Assembly (NCBI GenBank): GCA_030696545.1 | Contig: JAUYSA010000123.1 | Coordinates: forward strand, 1-18,105 | Direction: 5' to 3' | Length of the DNA stretch: 18,105 bases | Origin: Hyphomonadaceae bacterium | GTDB taxonomy: Bacteria; Pseudomonadota; Alphaproteobacteria; Caulobacterales; Hyphomonadaceae | In this document: positions 14,637-18,105 of the stretch, in pieces | How positions within the stretch are numbered: the first letter of the stretch is position 1 | Layout of the letters: every line of letters begins with the position of its first letter | Translations under genes and position numbers: made by a program | The notes under the pieces: model-generated | What the model was told of the DNA's origin: nothing | Seen by the model: only the letters and a program-made list of their open reading frames with translations | Database searches by the model: none

Positions 14637-15620
14637 ATGCTCCGCATATCACTGGCCGCCATTCTGGCGCTTTCGCTCACTGCCTGCGGGCAGGGTGGAA
14701 ATGGAGCTGACTCCTTCACGCGCGAAGAAAGCGTGGCCGCTTACGCGCCCATGCCCATGGCGCCTCCACCGCCGCCGATGGAGTCCGCGAAGAGCATGGA
14801 CATGGCGTCCGGCGGCGCGCCCGACATGGATCAGCAGATCATCCAGCCTGATCCCAACGGACCCGGCGGCGGACAGCCCACTGGGCAGAGGCTGATCGCC
14901 TACACCTACAATTACGGATTCAAGGTTCCCGCCAACGGGATGCAGGGCCTGCTCGATACGCACAAGAAGCAGTGCGAGGATGCCGGTCCGTCCAAATGCT
15001 ATGTGGTCAACTCATCGATCAGCGGCCTCGGCGAAGACCAGTCCTACGGCCAGATGACCATTCGCGGTTCGGCTGACTGGGTGCGCACCTTCCGCACCGG
15101 CATGGTCGATGGCCTCAAGCCCTTCAACGCCACGCTCGATAGCAACAGCGACAGCGCGGAAGACCTCACGGTCAATATCGTCGATAGCGAGGCGCGCCTG
15201 CGCTCGCTCAAGACCATGCGCGACCGCCTCGAACAGCTCCTGCGCGACCGCCCCGGCAAGCTTGGCGATCTGCTCGAAATTGAGCGGGAGTTCGCCCGGG
15301 TGCAGGGGGAGATCGATTCATCCGAGTCGATCCTCGCCCAGATGAAGCTGCGCGTTGCCATGTCAGTCATCTCGCTGGGGTACACCGCCAGCTTCCCCCC
15401 GGGCTCCGAATCCGTCTGGCGGCCGGTCGGCGACGCCTTCGGCGGCTTCGAGGCCAGCTTCGCCGGCGCTTTCGCCGGGATCATCCGCTTCATCGCGGAA
15501 ATCCTGCCGGTCCTGATCATTGGCGGCCTGGCGATCTTCGGGGTGGTCAGCCTGCTTCGCTGGCGCGGCAAAGGCCGGAAAAAGCCGGTTGTCCCGCCGT
15601 CTTCCACGGTAAAGCCCTAA
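14637..15620 (+). CDS. DUF4349 domain lipoprotein with C-terminal membrane anchor
   Basis: This 327-residue protein of unknown function has a lipoprotein signal (MLRISLAAILALSLTAC, lipobox LTAC, Cys17). A Pro/Met-rich flexible region (about 35-85) follows. The DUF4349 domain runs from about 84 to 255, and its long charged helical hairpin is typical: SEARLRSLKTMRDRLEQLL (184-202), then DLLEIEREFARVQGEIDS (211-228). A hydrophobic membrane segment (about 282-307, AEILPVLIIGGLAIFGVVSLL) and a basic tail (RWRGKGRKK) end the protein. Lipid anchor and transmembrane helix together suggest that it stays in the inner membrane with the coiled-coil domain in the periplasm. The frame opens at a TTG at 14580, but the ATG at 14637 follows GGGGAAG and gives the signal peptide. 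It lies between lpxC and bamD, so an envelope role is plausible but unproven. Confidence 0.88.
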   Translation: MLRISLAAILALSLTACGQGGNGADSFTREESVAAYAPMPMAPPPPPMESAKSMDMASGGAPDMDQQIIQPDPNGPGGGQPTGQRLIAYTYNYGFKVPANGMQGLLDTHKKQCEDAGPSKCYVVNSSISGLGEDQSYGQMTIRGSADWVRTFRTGMVDGLKPFNATLDSNSDSAEDLTVNIVDSEARLRSLKTMRDRLEQLLRDRPGKLGDLLEIEREFARVQGEIDSSESILAQMKLRVAMSVISLGYTASFPPGSESVWRPVGDAFGGFEASFAGAFAGIIRFIAEILPVLIIGGLAIFGVVSLLRWRGKGRKKPVVPPSSTVKP

Positions 15621-15662
15621 TCAGGCTGATAAAGCGGGCATATAAGGCCGCAGCTATTGGCC

Positions 15663-15690
15663 TTGGACGGTTCCGGGCCCTTGGTCTAGA
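15663..15690 (+). promoter_or_regulatory. Possible promoter upstream of bamD
   Basis: TTGGAC (15663-15668) and TCTAGA (15685-15690) are separated by 16 bases and end 36 bp before the bamD start. The -35 element is good but the -10 element matches poorly. A 6-bp inverted repeat (AAGGCC/GGCCTT, 15644-15664) overlaps it. This is a tentative call. Confidence 0.25.
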
Positions 15691-15726
15691 ACGTGCCCGT
15701 TCCCGACTTCCGGAGTGAGGAATTCC

Positions 15727-16560
15727 ATGCGTTCCACCGCTTTCAGGACGGCCCTTGCCGCCGGCGCCGCTCTCGCCGCCACCGCCTGCGCAGGCAACAG
15801 CCGCTCAGAAGACCTCGCCTATGTCGAGCGCCCGGTCGAGAACATCTACAACGAAGCCCTCCGCAGCCTCGACCGGAACAGCTGGGATCTTGCCGCCGCC
15901 CAGTTCAACGAGGTCCAGCGTCAGCACCCGTATTCGCCATGGGCCCAGCGCGCCATGCTGATGTCGGCCTACGCCCATTACCGTTCGCGTGACTACGAGA
16001 AGGCCGTCTCCAGCGCGCAGGATTACATCTCCCTCCATCCGGGCGGCGATGGCGCCCCGTACGCCTATTATCTTGTCGCCATCTGCGAGTTCGACCAGAT
16101 CATCGATGTCGGCCGTGACCAGGCCCGATCCGATCTCGCCCTGCTGGCGCTCAATGAAGTCACCGCGCGCTTCCCGGAAAGCGACTATGCCCGGGACGCC
16201 GAACTGAAGACCGACATGGTCCGCGACCAGCTCGCCGGCAAGGAAATGGAAGTCGGCCGCTATTACCTGCAGCGCGGCGAACACCTCGCGGCGATCAACC
16301 GCTTCAAGAAGGTCGTCACCGACTACCAGACCACCACACACGTGCCAGAAGCGCTGCACCGCCTCGTCGAATCCTATCTCTCGATCGGCCTTACGGGACA
16401 GGCGCAACAGGTCGCTGCGGTGCTCGGAACAAACTATCCGGGCACGGACTGGTACTCGGACAGCTACGCCCTGATGCAGGGCCAGGGCGTCGAGCTTCCC
16501 AAGGCGCCGGATGCAAAAGCCGGCTTCAACCTGATCGATCGCATTGCGAAGCTGTTCTAG
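15727..16560 (+). CDS. bamD: Outer-membrane protein assembly factor BamD
   Basis: The product is a 277-residue lipoprotein of the BAM complex, which folds beta-barrel proteins into the outer membrane. The signal peptide ends in a lipobox-like ATAC with Cys21. Five tetratricopeptide-like helix pairs follow. Typical stretches are PVENIYNEALRSLDRNSWDLAA, FNEVQRQHPYSPWAQRAML, RDYEKAVSSAQDYISLHPG, PYAYYLVAICEFDQI-DVGRDQ, LNEVTARFPESDYARDAEL and AGKEMEVGRYYLQRGEHLAAINRF. These match the BamD/ComL family over its full length. GAGG six bases before the ATG at 15727 fixes the start; an in-frame GTG at 15715 is less likely. A strong terminator ends the gene. Its outer-membrane clients would include the receptor encoded at 159-2555. 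Confidence 0.96.
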   Translation: MRSTAFRTALAAGAALAATACAGNSRSEDLAYVERPVENIYNEALRSLDRNSWDLAAAQFNEVQRQHPYSPWAQRAMLMSAYAHYRSRDYEKAVSSAQDYISLHPGGDGAPYAYYLVAICEFDQIIDVGRDQARSDLALLALNEVTARFPESDYARDAELKTDMVRDQLAGKEMEVGRYYLQRGEHLAAINRFKKVVTDYQTTTHVPEALHRLVESYLSIGLTGQAQQVAAVLGTNYPGTDWYSDSYALMQGQGVELPKAPDAKAGFNLIDRIAKLF

Positions 16561-16587
16561 CCAGCCTCAACAAGCCCGAAAACAAAG

Positions 16588-16613
16588 CGGCCCCGCGATT
16601 GCTCGCGGGGCCG
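16588..16613. terminator. Bidirectional rho-independent terminator between bamD and the peroxiredoxin gene
   Basis: CGGCCCCGCGA (16588-16598) and TCGCGGGGCCG (16603-16613) form a perfect 11-bp stem with a TTGC loop. TTATCGTTTC follows on the plus strand, and CTTTGTTTTC follows on the minus strand. It sits between two convergent genes, 27 bp after the bamD stop and 24 bp after the peroxiredoxin stop, so it can serve both. Confidence 0.87.
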
Positions 16614-16637
16614 TTATCGTTTCAGGCGTCGATCAGC

Positions 16638-17216
16638 CTAGTGATGCGCGGTCTTGTAGGCCTTCACCGTCTCGAGCGTCTTCTCGATATGGCTCATCGG
16701 CTGCATGTCGGTGTGGGCCAGCAGGATCTTGCCGTCCGGTGCGATGACGTAGGACGTGCGGTCGCTCCAGTCAGGCTTGGCGCCGAGCACCACATTGTAA
16801 GCTTTCACCGTGTCGGAGCTCACAGCGGCGATCGGGAACTTGTCGCGGCAATGCTCTTTCGAGAACTCGGCGAGGCGGGCGAGGTTGTCTGAAGCGCTCA
16901 CCATCTTGCCGTCCGCCATCGCGGCGCCAGCCGTCAGGCCGATCAGCGTAGCGCCGGCGGCCTTGAACTCTTCAGCCTTGTCGGCGAACGCGGCCGTCTC
17001 GATCGTGCAGCCCTTCGTGTAGGCGGCGGGGAAGAAGTACATCACCACCGGACCTTTTTTCAGCTCGTCGCCGAGCTTGAACGTGAACTCGTTGCCGGCA
17101 AGCATGCCTTTGGCCGAGAATTCCGGCGCAACCGCGCCCTTCTCGAGAGCGGCGAAAGCAGGGGCGGCAATGGCGGCAGCGGCGACGAAGGCGGCAGCGG
17201 CAAGAAATTTCTTCAT
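16638..17216 (-). CDS. Exported peroxiredoxin (AhpC/TSA, BCP/PrxQ-like)
   Basis: The product is a 192-residue thiol peroxidase that would reduce hydrogen peroxide or organic peroxides. Residues 1-22 form a classical signal peptide ending AFA, so the mature enzyme should be periplasmic. The thioredoxin-like fold has the peroxidatic motif FFPAAYTKGCTIE with Thr67 and Cys70. The conserved Arg153 is in DRTSYVIAPDGKI. A second cysteine, Cys123 (KEHCRDKFP), could be the resolving thiol. The frame is open 23 codons upstream, but the ATG at 17216 has GGGAGA before it and gives the signal peptide. It converges on bamD across a shared terminator and is divergent from recN. The periplasmic reductant is unknown. 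The family call is firm; the substrate is inferred. Confidence 0.9.
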   Translation of the reverse strand: MKKFLAAAAFVAAAAIAAPAFAALEKGAVAPEFSAKGMLAGNEFTFKLGDELKKGPVVMYFFPAAYTKGCTIETAAFADKAEEFKAAGATLIGLTAGAAMADGKMVSASDNLARLAEFSKEHCRDKFPIAAVSSDTVKAYNVVLGAKPDWSDRTSYVIAPDGKILLAHTDMQPMSHIEKTLETVKAYKTAHH

Positions 17217-17359
17217 GATGATCTCCCAACACCGGCCAGGAACCGGGCTTAGACTGCTTATCGCGCCTCTCGACGCGCGCGTCACGCTCGCTTCCCATCA
17301 CGAGTGCGTTCTCTGATTTCCATTCGGTCATGAGGGTCATCGGCATCAGCAGATTGCAT

Positions 17360-17374
17360 GTTCCCTTTTCGTTC
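17360..17374. promoter_or_regulatory. LexA (SOS) box upstream of recN, GTTC-N7-GTTC
   Basis: GTTC-CCTTTTC-GTTC is an exact match to the direct-repeat LexA operator known in alphaproteobacteria. It lies 23 bp before the recN start, overlapping where a promoter would be expected. recN is a classic SOS gene, so LexA repression with release after DNA damage is the likely control. Confidence 0.85.
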
Positions 17375-17397
17375 TTTTCATGCTAGAGGCCGTGGTC

Positions 17398-18105
17398 ATG
17401 CTGACCCGTCTTTCCATTCGGGACTTTGTCTTGGTCCGCGCCCTCGATCTCGATCCGGGCGATGGCTTCAGCGCGCTCACGGGCGAAACCGGCGCGGGGA
17501 AATCCATCCTGATGTCTGCGTTCGGCTTTGCGCTTGGCGCAAGGGCAGGTCAGGGCCTCATCCGTCCGGGCGCCGATGCCGCCAGCGTGACCGCCGCTTT
17601 TGATGCCGGGGCGGATCATCCCGTCCGCAGGCTTCTGGCAGCGCGCGGCTTTGATGATCTGCAGGACGAGCCGCTGGTTTTCCGGCGCGTCGTGAGAAGA
17701 GGTGGGCAGGCGCGGGCTTTCCTGAATGACCGCCCCGTCAGCGCCAGCCTGCTTGAAGAGGCGGGGGCCTTGCTGGCTGATATTCACGGCCAGCATGAAG
17801 GGCTTGGCCTGCTCAATCCGTCGCGCCACCGCGTGCTGCTGGATGCCTGGGCAAAATCAGAACCGCTTCTGGCTGAAACCTCCCGCGCATGGACAGCGCT
17901 GCGCTGCGCCGAGGAAGCGCGCGCCGCACTGGAGGCGCGCATCGCCCGCGCCGCGTCCGAGCGCACCTGGCTGTCCCATGCGCTGGACGAACTCGACGCG
18001 CTCGATCCGCACGAAGGCGAAACACAAACGCTCGCACTCAGCCGCGCCACCATGCAGGCGGGCGAACGGGTGGCCGATGCACTGGAATCCGCCGTTCACA
18101 TGCTG
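17398..18105 (+). CDS. recN: DNA repair protein RecN, 5' part (cut by window end)
   Basis: The first 236 residues of RecN are present. RecN is an SMC-like ATPase that acts in double-strand break repair. The N-terminus MLTRLSIRDFVLV is followed by the Walker A motif LTGETGAGKSILM (about 23-35). VRRGGQARAFLNDRPVS and LLADIHGQHEGLGLLNP follow in the head domain, and GQHE is a RecN hallmark. The start of the coiled coil (AWTALRCAEEARAALEARIARAASE) is visible before the window ends. There is no stop in the window, and full-length RecN is about 550 residues. AGAGG at 17385-17389 lies eight bases before the ATG at 17398, which favours it over the in-frame ATG at 17380. An exact LexA box lies just upstream. 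Confidence 0.95.
   Translation, partial: MLTRLSIRDFVLVRALDLDPGDGFSALTGETGAGKSILMSAFGFALGARAGQGLIRPGADAASVTAAFDAGADHPVRRLLAARGFDDLQDEPLVFRRVVRRGGQARAFLNDRPVSASLLEEAGALLADIHGQHEGLGLLNPSRHRVLLDAWAKSEPLLAETSRAWTALRCAEEARAALEARIARAASERTWLSHALDELDALDPHEGETQTLALSRATMQAGERVADALESAVHML

Noticed and set aside
15644..15664. Inverted repeat AAGGCC/GGCCTT between the DUF4349 gene and bamD.
   Set aside because: The stem is six base pairs with no T-tract and overlaps only a weak promoter candidate. There is too little to call a terminator or operator.

Overview
The window is high-GC (visibly about 60-65%), gene-dense DNA that looks like a stalked or budding alphaproteobacterium of the Caulobacterales/Hyphomonadaceae-Maricaulaceae type. 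The evidence is the gene order ddl-ftsQ-ftsA-ftsZ ... lpxC ... bamD ... recN, an FtsZ tail of the alphaproteobacterial type, a GTTC-N7-GTTC LexA box in front of recN, and a CtrA-like TTAA-N7 site in front of ftsZ. The genus cannot be fixed from the sequence alone.

Left part (1-7380), accessory metabolism. A TonB-dependent outer-membrane receptor (159-2555) is followed on the same strand by a beta-propeller phytase (2644-3645). This is a plausible phytate or inositol-phosphate scavenging pair. Upstream of the receptor are TGTCAC motifs that resemble PhoB boxes. An AbgT-family transporter (3727-5280) follows. It converges on a minus-strand pair, an SGNH/GDSL hydrolase lipoprotein (6508-7380) and an M20 amidohydrolase (5277-6485). 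The transporter and the amidohydrolase share the palindrome CTAG as overlapping stop codons. Their families suggest handling of amide-linked compounds such as p-aminobenzoyl-glutamate or N-acyl amino acids.

Middle (7536-12174), the distal half of the division and cell-wall (dcw) cluster: ddl, ftsQ, ftsA and ftsZ. ddl and ftsQ overlap by 13 nt. The usual upstream mur genes are absent, with the divergent GDSL gene in their place. A small, AT-richer orphan gene (12242-12622) sits just after ftsZ.

Right part (12644-18105), conserved housekeeping. An Rsm22-like methyltransferase with a four-cysteine set is on the minus strand. Then come lpxC (lipid A synthesis), a DUF4349 lipoprotein, bamD (outer-membrane protein assembly) with a strong bidirectional terminator, an exported peroxiredoxin on the minus strand, and the 5' end of recN (DNA repair), cut by the window edge.

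Most of the window is conserved and well described. I found no clear new defence, mobile or biosynthetic system. The most useful leads are the candidate regulatory sites (PhoB-like, CtrA-like, LexA), the receptor-phytase pair with its acidic loop, and the orphan gene after ftsZ. I saw no tRNA, rRNA, CRISPR array or insertion sequence. No intergenic stretch exceeds 300 bases.
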